A stretch of DNA of 64,000 nt from an uncultured Lachnospiraceae bacterium (lineage in GTDB: Bacteria > Bacillota > Clostridia > Lachnospirales > Lachnospiraceae), in contig CADBCZ010000014.1 of the NCBI GenBank assembly GCA_902793335.1, positions 1-64,000 on the forward strand, in the 5' to 3' direction. Shown here piece by piece: positions 8,824 to 17,857 of this stretch (position 1 is its first letter; each line of letters begins with the position of its first letter). Both the position numbers and the translations under genes were made by a program. The notes under the pieces are model-generated. The model made no database searches and had not been told where the DNA came from. It saw only the letters and a list, made by a program, of their open reading frames with translations.

Positions 8824-8883
8824 ATTTTGATAAGAGCTGATAGTTGAGGATAGATAAATTATAATAAAAAGAGGTGCATAAAA

Positions 8884-9075
8884 ATGGCTGCGAAGAAAGA
8901 ATTTAACGTTGATGAATCATTGGACAGATTAGAAGAAATTAATAAAAAGCTGGCGGAAAAAGGTATTCCACTCAATGAGTCTTTAGAATTATATAAGGAA
9001 GGAACAATGCTTGCGACAAAGTGCAAGGAACATTTAGAGGGAGTTGAGAAACAGCTTCAGATAATAAATGAGTGA
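8884..9075 (+). CDS. xseB: Exonuclease VII small subunit
   Basis: A 63-residue helical protein with the XseB pattern: FNVDESLDRLEEINKKL, then PLNESLELYKEGT and a C-terminal CKEHLEGVEKQLQ. The length is slightly short but within the family range of about 60-80. An AGAGG-type ribosome site precedes it. It lies 60 bp after xseA and would form the exonuclease VII holoenzyme with it, binding the coiled-coil of the large subunit. Confidence 0.92.
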   Translation: MAAKKEFNVDESLDRLEEINKKLAEKGIPLNESLELYKEGTMLATKCKEHLEGVEKQLQIINE

Positions 9076-9091
9076 TAAATAATACAATTTC

Positions 9092-9120
9092 TTGCCGATT
9101 TCATAATTATTGTATATAAT
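9092..9120 (+). promoter_or_regulatory. Sigma-A promoter of the D,D-peptidase-like gene
   Basis: TTGCCG (9092-9097), a 17-bp spacer and a perfect TATAAT (9115-9120), about 60 bp ahead of the start codon. Confidence 0.7.
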
Positions 9121-9179
9121 AGAATGTTGTGATTAAAAAAGAACAAACTATTTGATACAGGACAAAAAGGAATAATACT

Positions 9180-11228
9180 ATGAAGAACGATAAAGAGTTT
9201 GATGAATATCTTAATCATTTAGATGCAAGTGATCAACAGGCGCTAAATGCATATATGGATAGTCTGGATTTTGAGAACAATAGTGAACTTGATGAATATC
9301 TTGATCGTATTGAAGAAGGTGTACAAGGCGGATACGACATGGCACCGGAGGCAACACAGGGACTGGGTTCATATATTGAGTTAGAACCACAGATAGAAAG
9401 TTTTCAGGATTATACTACTACAAGGCTGCAGCCTGTTTCACCGGAGACAATCGACAATAGTGAACAGTATGTTACACAGCAGACAGCAGGACAAAGCGAT
9501 CAGTATGTTGCACAGCAGACAGCAGGACAAAGCGATCAGTATGTTGCACAGCAGACAGTGGGTCAAAGCGATCAGTACGTTACACAGCAGGCAGTAGGAG
9601 AAAGTGTGCAGACGGTTAATCCGTTAGATGTTTCATTGCTTGATGATGAGTATGAACAGCCGTTTGTTGATACCTTAAGGTACAAGGATGATGAGGAAGC
9701 AACATCGAAGGACAGACAGTCAAAGTCTCCGGATAATAATAAGTCCTATGATAAATATGATGCAGGAAATTATAAAGATAACGTTAACGATTATGACAGT
9801 GTAATGTATATAGATAATGTTTCAAAGCAGAGCAAGGCTCCGGTTGTACTTGCCATTATTTGTATTTTAGCCATTATCTGTGGAGGAGTTTTTGCAACCT
9901 ATCATTTTACTGACGGGTTTAAAGATTTTGCTTTTTTCAAAAAAGGGGCAAAGAATGAGCAGACTACGGAAATACCAAAGACAACAGAGGCAACAACCGA
10001 GGAGGTTACAACTGAAGAACCGGTTGGTCCTTATGCGACAGTGGATTACACCTTGCATGAACCACATGCAACTGACAGTACTATCGTATATAACAGTAAT
10101 CCGTTCAGTTTGAGATTCCCCAAGGAAGAATGGCCGATATTCAGAGATGATAATGATGAGCAGAGAGATGCTACTCAGGAGGAACTTTATCCGTCAATTA
10201 CCCTAGAGGCAAGGGATGGTTCGCTTAACTCCACTAATCCGGTTCCGGATAATCTCGCAGAGACTCAGACCTTGACCAGTCGATATATGGTATTGGTTGA
10301 CCTTTCAGATGATTCGATAGTTGCAAAACGCGACAGTGACGTGGTTGTCAATCCTGCATCTATGACAAAGATACTTACTGTGCTTACAGCTGCCGATCTT
10401 ATCGAGGATCTTGATGATACATTTATCATGACAGATGAGGCGATAAGATATGCATATGACAATGGCGGTAGTGCTGTAGGATTCATAGCCGGTGAGAAAG
10501 TTACTGTCAGAGATCTCATTTACGGAACTATTGTATGTTCGGGTGCGGATGCTGCGGTTGGACTTGCACAGTATTGCTGTGGCAGTCATGAAGCATTTGT
10601 TGAGAAAATGAATGATAAGGCGAAAGAGCTTGGTATAGATGATACTGCACATTTTACCAATGTTGTGGGTATGTATGATGAGAATCTTCATTGTACAATG
10701 GAGGATATGGCGATAATACTTGCAACTGCAATGCAGAATGATCTTTTAAAAGAAGTGCTTAATGCAAGGACATACCAGACAACACCTGATCCTACAGTTC
10801 TTCCGGAGGATGTCAGAAAAGAGCTTGGTCTTTCTGAGGATGGTTCTTCTGAAGCTGAGAATACCGAAGCCGAGAATACCGAAGCTACTGGTGAAAATGA
10901 AACCACTGAGGCTTCCGCTGAAGCCGGAGATGGTGAAACAGCAAATGACGCGGAGGCTACTACCGAAGAGATAGACCCGGGTGTAAAACTGATTGCAACA
11001 GAGGGTATTCAGATATCTAACTGGTTTATGAGAAGAATCGAGGATAAGGACACCGGTGGTGAAGTGTTAGGCGCTAAGACAGGTTTTGTAAATGCAGCGG
11101 GATTCTGTTGTGCAAGTTATTACAAGAGTAATTCCGGTAAGGAGTATGTATGTGTGACCGGTGATACCTACAGCTCATGGAGATGTATATATGATCATGT
11201 TGGTATATACAGATCATTGGCTAATTGA
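9180..11228 (+). CDS. Membrane-anchored S11-type D-Ala-D-Ala carboxypeptidase-like protein
   Basis: A 682-residue protein with an unusual layout. Residues 1-215 are acidic and disordered and carry four 12-residue QYVTQQTAGQSD-type repeats; they should lie inside the cell. One membrane segment (about 219-241) follows, then a Thr/Glu-rich stalk and a penicillin-binding S11 peptidase domain. The nucleophile motif SMTK (S394, K397) and the KTG motif (K633) are present. The second motif reads SGA (S454-A456) where S11 enzymes have SGN, so an active-site Asn is missing. A Glu/Thr-rich insert (about 545-600) precedes KTG. It probably trims peptidoglycan stem peptides, but activity is uncertain. Type II anchoring differs from the usual secreted PBP5/6 form. 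Confidence 0.8.
   Translation: MKNDKEFDEYLNHLDASDQQALNAYMDSLDFENNSELDEYLDRIEEGVQGGYDMAPEATQGLGSYIELEPQIESFQDYTTTRLQPVSPETIDNSEQYVTQQTAGQSDQYVAQQTAGQSDQYVAQQTVGQSDQYVTQQAVGESVQTVNPLDVSLLDDEYEQPFVDTLRYKDDEEATSKDRQSKSPDNNKSYDKYDAGNYKDNVNDYDSVMYIDNVSKQSKAPVVLAIICILAIICGGVFATYHFTDGFKDFAFFKKGAKNEQTTEIPKTTEATTEEVTTEEPVGPYATVDYTLHEPHATDSTIVYNSNPFSLRFPKEEWPIFRDDNDEQRDATQEELYPSITLEARDGSLNSTNPVPDNLAETQTLTSRYMVLVDLSDDSIVAKRDSDVVVNPASMTKILTVLTAADLIEDLDDTFIMTDEAIRYAYDNGGSAVGFIAGEKVTVRDLIYGTIVCSGADAAVGLAQYCCGSHEAFVEKMNDKAKELGIDDTAHFTNVVGMYDENLHCTMEDMAIILATAMQNDLLKEVLNARTYQTTPDPTVLPEDVRKELGLSEDGSSEAENTEAENTEATGENETTEASAEAGDGETANDAEATTEEIDPGVKLIATEGIQISNWFMRRIEDKDTGGEVLGAKTGFVNAAGFCCASYYKSNSGKEYVCVTGDTYSSWRCIYDHVGIYRSLAN
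9465..9608 (+). repeat. Four tandem 36-bp coding repeats
   Basis: Four copies of a 36-bp unit encode QYVTQQTAGQSD and variants in the cytoplasmic N-terminal part of the D,D-peptidase-like protein. Units are contiguous and in frame, unlike a CRISPR array, and differ by a few bases each. Confidence 0.9.
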
Positions 11229-11295
11229 TGATTAAAGTTAGAGAAGAATATCATATGATATGTTACTTTTCATGAGGTTACTCTTAAATATAAAC

Positions 11296-11324
11296 TTGAC
11301 AATTGGGAAATGATACATTATATT
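11296..11324 (+). promoter_or_regulatory. Promoter of the valS leader
   Basis: TTGACA (11296-11301), a 17-bp spacer, TATATT (11319-11324). It fires just ahead of the T-box leader. Confidence 0.8.
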
Positions 11325-11331
11325 ATCGGTT

Positions 11332-11625
11332 AGTAATGAATAATAAAGGTTATGAGAAAGAGGAGTAGAAGCAGTTCCTTGCAAGAGAGAATGATTGATG
11401 CGCTGGAAGGTCATTTCAAGAAGAATGCTTTGAAGGTAGCTTTTGAACCGTGTGGCTGAATTTGAATTATTGATTAGGATTTGATAAGTTATGTCAAACC
11501 TTATGATTTTCTAGTAGGTCATGCCGGCATCGTCCCCGTTACAGGATAAGATAAGTGATAAGACAAGGTGGTACCGCGATATTTCGCCCTTACGTCTGTG
11601 TATGCAGATGTAAGGGCTTTCTTTA
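11332..11625 (+). promoter_or_regulatory. T-box riboswitch of valS
   Basis: The leader holds the T-box core AAGGTGGTACCGCG (11565-11578), Stem I sequences including AGAGAGAATGA and GGAAGGT, and a terminator at 11586-11624 (13-bp stem with one wobble, TTTCTTT tail). GTA at 11436-11438, followed by a purine, is a plausible valine specifier codon; that assignment was made by eye. Uncharged tRNA-Val should promote antitermination and valS expression. Confidence 0.92.
11586..11624 (+). terminator. T-box terminator
   Basis: Positions 11586-11598 pair with 11605-11617, followed by a U-rich tail. It competes with the T-box antiterminator. Confidence 0.85.
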
Positions 11626-11702
11626 TGCGTGTAAGCTATGAGAGATGGAACAAAGCGGAATCGAGGTGCACATGTGTTGCAAAAGCCTATAAGACAATTA
11701 AA

Positions 11703-11845
11703 TAGGCGTTTGCGAAACTATGGTTTTCTTTTTTGCTTTTGTGCATGTTATACAATCCAACGCAGGCACGCTCTCGCTGCTCGTCGCTCGCAACGGTACT
11801 AAACTCATGCTTCGCATTCGATTCATAGAGTTTCGCAATCACCTA
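11703..11845. mobile_element. Small non-autonomous element (MITE-like), copy 1
   Basis: A 143-bp segment begins TAGGCGTTTGCGAAAC and ends GTTTCGCAATCACCTA, imperfect terminal inverted repeats. It is flanked by a perfect 12-bp direct repeat, AAGACAATTAAA (11691-11702 and 11846-11857), which is a target-site duplication. It has no coding capacity. The interior shares long stretches with the copy at 34316-34526 (for example GCAGGCACGCT and CGCAACGGTACTAAA) but lacks most of the right arm, so it looks internally deleted. It sits between the T-box terminator and valS. Confidence 0.85.
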
Positions 11846-11878
11846 AAGACAATTAAAGTATAAAAGGAGAACAGGATC

Positions 11879-14554
11879 ATGGCAAAGGAATTAGAGAAGA
11901 ATTATAATCCTTCAGAGATTGAAGACAGAATTTACAAGAACTGGCTTGATAAGAAGTACTTTCATGCTGAGGTGGACAGAAGTAAGAAACCATTTACTAT
12001 AGTAATGCCACCTCCAAATATTACAGGACAGCTTCATATGGGTCATGCCCTTGACAATACTATGCAGGATATCCTTATCCGTTATAAGAGAATGGAAGGA
12101 TATAATGCGTTATGGCAGCCGGGTACAGACCATGCAGCTATCGCTACAGAGGTTAAGATCATTGAGTCTTTAAAAGAAAAAGGAATTGATAAAGAGGATC
12201 TCGGAAGAGACGGATTCCTAGAGAAAGCTTGGGAGTGGAAAGCTGAGTACGGCGGAAGAATCATCAATCAGTTAAAGAAGCTTGGTTCATCAGCTGACTG
12301 GGACAGAGAGCGTTTTACAATGGATGACGGTAATAACGATGCCGTTAATGAAGTTTTCTGTAAGCTCTACGAAAAAGGATGGTTATATAAAGGTTCGAGA
12401 ATCGTAAACTGGTGTCCTGTATGTCAGACAACTATTTCAGATGCTGAGGTTTTACATGAGGATCAGCAGGGTAACTTCTGGCATATCAATTATCCTATAG
12501 TTGGTGAGGAGGGAAGATTTGTTGAGATAGCAACTACCCGTCCTGAGACACTTCTCGGTGATACAGCTGTGGCTGTTAACCCTGAGGATGAGAGATATAA
12601 GGATATCATCGGTAAGATGCTTAAACTTCCTCTTACAGATAGAGAGATTCCGGTTATCGCTGATGAATATGTTGACAAAGAGTTCGGAACTGGTTGCGTT
12701 AAGATTACGCCTGCACATGACCCTAATGACTTTGAGGTTGGTAAGCGTCATAATCTTGAAGAGATTAATATCATGAATGATGATGCTACAATTAATCAGC
12801 TTGGTGGTAAGTATGCCGGAATGGATAGATATGAGGCAAGAAAGGCAATGCTTGCAGACTTAAAAGAACAGGGACTTCTCGTAAAAACTGTACCTCATGA
12901 GCATGCAGTAGGTATTCATGACCGCTGTAAGACTACAGTTGAACCTCTTATCAAACCACAGTGGTTTGTAAAAATGGAGGAAATGGCTAAGCCTGCACTT
13001 GAGGCTGTTAAGTCCGGTAAACTTAAGCTTATTCCTGAACGTATGAATAAGACATATTATAACTGGCTTGAAAATATCCGTGACTGGTGTGTGTCAAGAC
13101 AGTTATGGTGGGGACATAGAATTCCTGCATATTACTGTCAGGATTGTGGGGAAATAGTTGTATCGAAGACACCTGTTCATACTTGCCCGAAATGTAACAG
13201 CACTAATATGAAACAGGATCCGGATACACTTGATACATGGTTCTCATCAGCGTTATGGCCGTTCTCAACCCTTGGTTGGCCTGAAAAGACAGAGGATCTA
13301 GACTATTTCTTCCCGACAGATGTACTTGTTACCGGATATGATATCATTTTCTTCTGGGTAATAAGAATGGTATTTTCTTCTATCGAGCAGACAGGTGAGC
13401 TTCCGTTCCATACGGTTCTTTTCCATGGACTTGTTCGTGATGACCAGGGAAGAAAGATGAGTAAATCACTCGGAAATGGTATCGATCCACTTGAGGTTAT
13501 CGATAAATATGGTGCAGATGCGCTTAGATTTACACTTATTACCGGTAATGCTCCGGGAAATGATATGCGTTTCTATTGGGAGCGAGTTGAGGCAAGCCGT
13601 AACTTTGCAAACAAGGTTTGGAATGCTTCACGTTTCATAATGATGAATATGGAAAAGGCTAAGATCGCTGAAGTATCTGCCTCTGATCTTACACTTGCAG
13701 ACAGATGGATTTTATCTAAGGTTAATACTCTTGCAAAGGATATGACAGAAAACCTTGATAAGTATGAATTAGGTATTGCGGCTTCAAAGGTTTATGACTT
13801 CATCTGGGAAGAGTTCTGTGATTGGTATATAGAGATGGTTAAGCCTCGTCTTTACAATGATGATGACACAACCAAGGCAGCAGCACTCTGGACACTTAAG
13901 ACAGTTCTTATCCAGGCACTTAAGATGCTTCACCCTTATATGCCATTTATCACAGAAGAGATATATGTAAACCTTCGTGATGTATTGATTGAGGCCGGTG
14001 TTGATGCAGCTTCTATGGAAGAGTCAATTATGATAGCTTCATGGCCTGAATATAAAGTGGATTGGAACTTTGCAGAAGATGAGTATGCTGTTGATACTAT
14101 CAAGGATGCTGTAAGAGGAATTCGTAACTTAAGAACAGACATGAACGTTCCTAACTCAAGGAAAGCGACTGTATTTGTTGTTTCTGAGAAGGAAAATATC
14201 AGAAAGATATTTGAGGATGCAAAGGTATTCTTTGCAACTCTTGGATTTGCTTCAGAGGTTATAGTTCAGTCTGATAAGACAGGAATTGCGGATGATGCCG
14301 TATCTGCAGTTATCCATGACGCAGTAGTGTATATGCCGTTTGCAGAGCTTGTTGATATTGAAAAAGAAAAAGAACGTCTTACCAAGGAAGAGAAGAGACT
14401 TACTGGCGAGATCAAGCGATGTGAGGGAATGCTTAACAATCCTAACTTTGTAGGTAAAGCTCCTCAGGCTAAGATAGATGAAGAAAAGGCTAAGCTTGAG
14501 AAATACACGGGAATGTTAGAGACTGTTAAAGAGAGGCTCGCTCAGATTGGGTAA
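11879..14554 (+). CDS. valS: Valyl-tRNA synthetase
   Basis: An 891-residue class I aminoacyl-tRNA synthetase that charges tRNA-Val. The HIGH-type motif appears as [14 protein letters not shown] (about residues 41-54) and the KMSKS motif as [11 protein letters not shown]. The editing domain ([19 protein letters not shown]) and the C-terminal coiled-coil arm ([18 protein letters not shown] to the end) are complete, which separates ValS from IleS and LeuS. The length is normal for bacteria. The start has an AGGAG site about 8 nt upstream. Expression should depend on the upstream T-box. A mobile element lies in its leader. Confidence 0.98.
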   Translation: MAKELEKNYNPSEIEDRIYKNWLDKKYFHAEVDRSKKPFTIVMPPPNITGQLHMGHALDNTMQDILIRYKRMEGYNALWQPGTDHAAIATEVKIIESLKEKGIDKEDLGRDGFLEKAWEWKAEYGGRIINQLKKLGSSADWDRERFTMDDGNNDAVNEVFCKLYEKGWLYKGSRIVNWCPVCQTTISDAEVLHEDQQGNFWHINYPIVGEEGRFVEIATTRPETLLGDTAVAVNPEDERYKDIIGKMLKLPLTDREIPVIADEYVDKEFGTGCVKITPAHDPNDFEVGKRHNLEEINIMNDDATINQLGGKYAGMDRYEARKAMLADLKEQGLLVKTVPHEHAVGIHDRCKTTVEPLIKPQWFVKMEEMAKPALEAVKSGKLKLIPERMNKTYYNWLENIRDWCVSRQLWWGHRIPAYYCQDCGEIVVSKTPVHTCPKCNSTNMKQDPDTLDTWFSSALWPFSTLGWPEKTEDLDYFFPTDVLVTGYDIIFFWVIRMVFSSIEQTGELPFHTVLFHGLVRDDQGRKMSKSLGNGIDPLEVIDKYGADALRFTLITGNAPGNDMRFYWERVEASRNFANKVWNASRFIMMNMEKAKIAEVSASDLTLADRWILSKVNTLAKDMTENLDKYELGIAASKVYDFIWEEFCDWYIEMVKPRLYNDDDTTKAAALWTLKTVLIQALKMLHPYMPFITEEIYVNLRDVLIEAGVDAASMEESIMIASWPEYKVDWNFAEDEYAVDTIKDAVRGIRNLRTDMNVPNSRKATVFVVSEKENIRKIFEDAKVFFATLGFASEVIVQSDKTGIADDAVSAVIHDAVVYMPFAELVDIEKEKERLTKEEKRLTGEIKRCEGMLNNPNFVGKAPQAKIDEEKAKLEKYTGMLETVKERLAQIG

Positions 14555-14610
14555 GATTCTTGTTATAAATAGACAAGTGATTGTTTATAGAAGATAAAGA
14601 TTAAATATAA

Positions 14611-14675
14611 AGGAAGCACAGAATGGGATAATGAGATGTGATAATCAGTCCTCATTCTGTGCTTCTTTCATTTTC
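14611..14675 (+). terminator. Terminator after valS
   Basis: Positions 14613-14625 pair perfectly with 14653-14665 (13 bp) around a 27-nt loop, followed by a T-rich tract. The rest of the 14555-14881 gap (to the kinase start) is AT-rich and shows no further gene. Confidence 0.75.
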
Positions 14676-14881
14676 AGCAGAGGAACAAGATAATAAATAG
14701 ATGTGTCGGGGATTGTCGTATTCTGAAAAAAACGTGCATAATTATGGCTTATCATTGCAAAATACGGTGTAGAAATATGGTAAAAGCTATGATAATATAT
14801 TTCTGTAAACAATATGTAAACATTGTTAATATTATACAAGATATACTATTTCACTTGTAATTACTATTAGGGGATAATTAA

Positions 14882-15970
14882 TTGCGTTGTTATCGTTGTA
14901 TGAAAGAATATCCAAGTGAATATGAAGTGTGTCCACATTGTGGAAATATTGCAAGTGCAAGGAATGACAATGGTATATTTCTTGCAGAAGGCTCTATGTT
15001 GTCAGATAGATATTATATAGGGGTGGTGCTTGGATGTGGAGGATTTGGTATTACTTATAAGGCTTACGATACAGTTTTAGATGTAGTTGTGGCTATTAAG
15101 GAATACTATCCGCGTGGATTGGTCAGACGCTCAGAAGATGGCAACAGTGTAGATGTGTGTATCAAGGAGGATGAACATGAATACCGCGCCGGATTATATC
15201 GTTTTATGGCAGAGGCCAGGACTCTGGCAAGATTCTCAAAACATGAAAATATTGTAAGTGTATATAATTATTATGAACTGAATCGAACAGCAAATATTGT
15301 TATGGAGTACTTAGAAGGTATGACTTTAAAGCAGTACCTTGATGTCAATGAAGGAAAAATGTCAGTCAATGATACATTATGGGTAATGCAATCAATGGCG
15401 AAAGCATTGATTGCACTGCATAAAGAGAATATTCTTCATAGGGATATCAGTCCTGACAATATTTTTTTGTGCAGTAATGGGAAAGTTAAATTATTGGATT
15501 TTGGAGCAGCAAGACTTACAGGGGTGACGGAAGCGTCTTCAAAGGTGGTCGTTAAAGTTGGTTATGCTCCGCCTGAACAATACAGGATTAATGAAAAACA
15601 GGGGGCATGGACAGACCTATATGCTTTGGGAGCTACGTTTTATCGTGCCCTAACGGGCGTGGTTCCAACAGAGTCGTTGGCAAGAATGAGAGGTAATCAG
15701 TTAAAATCTCCGAGAGAATATATTGGAAAAGATGATGAGCCAATACCGGAGTATCTTAATAATGCAATCATGAAGCTATTGATGTTAGAGGTGTCGGATA
15801 GATTTGAAAGCGCCGAGGAGTTATTGGAAGTTTTGGAAAAGAAGAAAGTAGTTTCTCTTATATCTTCACAAAACAAACATAAGATTAAGGAACGAAGAAA
15901 ACGTGCTGTTGCAGTAGTGTTTGCGATACTACCGGTTTTGCTGATGGTTCTTGTGTGGCTATATACATAA
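14882..15970 (+). CDS. Zinc-ribbon Ser/Thr protein kinase with C-terminal membrane anchor
   Basis: A 362-residue protein starting at TTG 14882; AGGGG lies 8 nt upstream and the first codons already form the zinc ribbon, so no later start fits. Residues 1-22 carry CxxC...CPHC. The kinase domain (about 43-300) has a Gly-rich loop (LGCGGFG), catalytic Lys73 in VAIKEYYP, Glu in FMAEA, HRD with Asp188 and DFG with Asp206, so it should be active. The activation segment ends APPEQY. A single membrane span lies at about 342-361, with only a few residues outside. It heads a cluster with a pseudokinase, an FHA protein and LytTR regulators, which makes those proteins its likely partners or substrates. 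Confidence 0.9.
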   Translation: MRCYRCMKEYPSEYEVCPHCGNIASARNDNGIFLAEGSMLSDRYYIGVVLGCGGFGITYKAYDTVLDVVVAIKEYYPRGLVRRSEDGNSVDVCIKEDEHEYRAGLYRFMAEARTLARFSKHENIVSVYNYYELNRTANIVMEYLEGMTLKQYLDVNEGKMSVNDTLWVMQSMAKALIALHKENILHRDISPDNIFLCSNGKVKLLDFGAARLTGVTEASSKVVVKVGYAPPEQYRINEKQGAWTDLYALGATFYRALTGVVPTESLARMRGNQLKSPREYIGKDDEPIPEYLNNAIMKLLMLEVSDRFESAEELLEVLEKKKVVSLISSQNKHKIKERRKRAVAVVFAILPVLLMVLVWLYT

Positions 15971-16010
15971 TATTAATTGATAAAATGATTGATTATGAGG
16001 AAATTTTGAT

Positions 16011-17498
16011 ATGAAACTATGTTGTTTTTGCATGCATGAGTTGGTAAATATTGATAACGTATGTCCACATTGTGGAAGAAATCCGCTTGCCGACAAAAAG
16101 GAGCCATATCATATTACGCCAGGTACATGGCTTGCCGACAGATATTATGTTGGAATATCTGTTGAATATCGAGGTGATAGTATAATATATTCAGGATATG
16201 ACCGCGTTCTTCAACATCCGGTAACGATCAAGGAGTTTTTTCCTTTGGAATATACATTAAGAGAAGATGATTCAATAACCGTTGGACTGTTTTCTTATGA
16301 ATTTCAGGTTCCATTTGATGAAAAATTAAAAAGTTTTATTGATGAAGCAAAGAAATTAGCAAAATTTCGTGATGATGAAGGAATAACACGTATCTTTGAT
16401 GTTTTTCGGAATAACAATACTGCTTATCAGATAATAGAAGCTGTAGATGGAAAACGATTATCTGAGTATATCAATGAAAGAGTGAAAATATCGGCAGATG
16501 AAACTGTTAAATTATTAGAACCTGTAGCTCTGTCGTTGATAAAGATGCATTCAGAAGGATTGATTCATCGTAATATTTCACCGGAAACGATAGTTATTGA
16601 CAGAGAGGGTAATGCAAAATTAACGGATTTTGGTGCTGCTAAAGCAACATCGGCAACTGCAACCAAAAGTCTTTCTGTTCAGGTAGTGCCGGGATTTTCT
16701 CCAACTGAACAATATATGAGTTCAGGGAATCAGGGAGCATGGACAGATGTATACGCTTTCGCGGCAACAATGTATAAGTGTATAACAGGAATAACTCCGG
16801 AGGAGGCGATATTTCGTTCTAAAGAAGATGCATTGAAATATCCTTCTCAGTATGGGATTGAAATTGATAATGACATGGAATATGCAATAATGCATGCGTT
16901 AAGTACCGATATTACAGAGAGAACATTAACTGTTTCGGATTTCTTAGAGGAAATCCACAGTAAAGCAAATAAGGGTATTAAGAAAAAAATTAGCGGATGG
17001 TTCATGTATGGACTGTGTTGTGCTATTTTATGGATTATTTCAATTAGTGCTTCGTGTTATATGATTCATAATCATAGTCAAAATGAGTATGAAAAAAATA
17101 AAAAGATAACTGAAGAAAATTCAACTGTGGTTAATATTACAACAACGGAAAATGGTGAAAAGTCTTATACTGATAAATCTGAAGAAGAAAAAATAAAGAA
17201 TGTGGCTACAGAAGAACAGACAAGCACAGCTACAACAGAAGTTCCGACTAGTATTGCAGATATAGAGCAGGAAACGGGAAAGACTGAAGCCGTTCAAAGG
17301 AATACAGAAAGCAAAAAGACAAAAATAGATAACTCTTCAAAAGCTACTACAGAAAAAACTAATACTAACGAAAAAAAGAAAACAACAAAAAATACAGAAA
17401 ATAATGCGAATAAGAAGGCGGATACATCTGGGAAGAATAGTGATAAAAGTTCTTCGGAAGCAGTAGATTCTGAGGAAATAATTTATATAGAAGATTAG
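16011..17498 (+). CDS. Zinc-ribbon pseudokinase with membrane span and Thr/Lys-rich extracellular tail
   Basis: A 495-residue paralogue of the preceding kinase. The N-terminal zinc ribbon (CCFC...CPHC) and kinase fold are kept, with Lys74 (VTIKEFFP) and DFG Asp206. The catalytic Asp is replaced, though: the HRD motif reads HRN (Asn188) in HRNISPETI. The Gly-rich loop is also lost (VEYRGDSIIYSG). It should therefore not transfer phosphate. A membrane segment at about 331-349 is followed by some 145 residues rich in Thr, Lys, Glu and Asn, probably outside the cell. It starts 40 bp after the kinase gene. A role as allosteric partner, scaffold or wall-contact sensor for the active kinase is inferred. 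Confidence 0.88.
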   Translation: MKLCCFCMHELVNIDNVCPHCGRNPLADKKEPYHITPGTWLADRYYVGISVEYRGDSIIYSGYDRVLQHPVTIKEFFPLEYTLREDDSITVGLFSYEFQVPFDEKLKSFIDEAKKLAKFRDDEGITRIFDVFRNNNTAYQIIEAVDGKRLSEYINERVKISADETVKLLEPVALSLIKMHSEGLIHRNISPETIVIDREGNAKLTDFGAAKATSATATKSLSVQVVPGFSPTEQYMSSGNQGAWTDVYAFAATMYKCITGITPEEAIFRSKEDALKYPSQYGIEIDNDMEYAIMHALSTDITERTLTVSDFLEEIHSKANKGIKKKISGWFMYGLCCAILWIISISASCYMIHNHSQNEYEKNKKITEENSTVVNITTTENGEKSYTDKSEEEKIKNVATEEQTSTATTEVPTSIADIEQETGKTEAVQRNTESKKTKIDNSSKATTEKTNTNEKKKTTKNTENNANKKADTSGKNSDKSSSEAVDSEEIIYIED

Positions 17499-17531
17499 TA
17501 ACAATAAACGTATAACAGGAGGATATGGAGA

Positions 17532-17840
17532 TTGAGGGGGATAAAAATACTGAATGGAAAGTATAAGGGAGCAGAAATTAAGCTTCAATCCAAACAGGAA
17601 TTAGTGATCGGAAGGGATGTACATCTCTGTCAATTTGTTATCGAATCTTCGTGGATTAGCAGAGTACATGTCCGTATTCAATATGATGATAAAGAAGATG
17701 CATACCTGATTAAAGATGAGTCGAAACATGGAACTTACGATTCAGATAATCAAAGACTTCCTAATGGAGAAACAGTTCTGTTTGAAAGAAATAGTATTAT
17801 AAATATAGGACAAGATGGAATACAGATTCTTCTGATGTAA
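17532..17840 (+). CDS. Stand-alone FHA domain protein
   Basis: A 102-residue protein made of a single forkhead-associated domain. The key phosphothreonine-binding positions are present: VIGRD (Gly-Arg), then SSWISRVHVRI (Ser, Arg, His), and the later GTYDSDNQRL segment typical of FHA strands. The start is TTG 17532, with AGGAGG 9 nt upstream. It should read Thr-phosphorylated proteins in the cytoplasm; the adjacent kinase is the obvious source of such sites. It is 33 bp after the pseudokinase and 17 bp before the next gene, so it is co-transcribed. Confidence 0.88.
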   Translation: MRGIKILNGKYKGAEIKLQSKQELVIGRDVHLCQFVIESSWISRVHVRIQYDDKEDAYLIKDESKHGTYDSDNQRLPNGETVLFERNSIINIGQDGIQILLM

Positions 17841-17857
17841 TATGATGGTGAGGATTT

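Noticed and set aside
9465-9608. Regularly spaced 36-bp repeats resembling a CRISPR array
   Set aside because: The units are contiguous with no spacers and are translated in frame within a peptidase-like protein.
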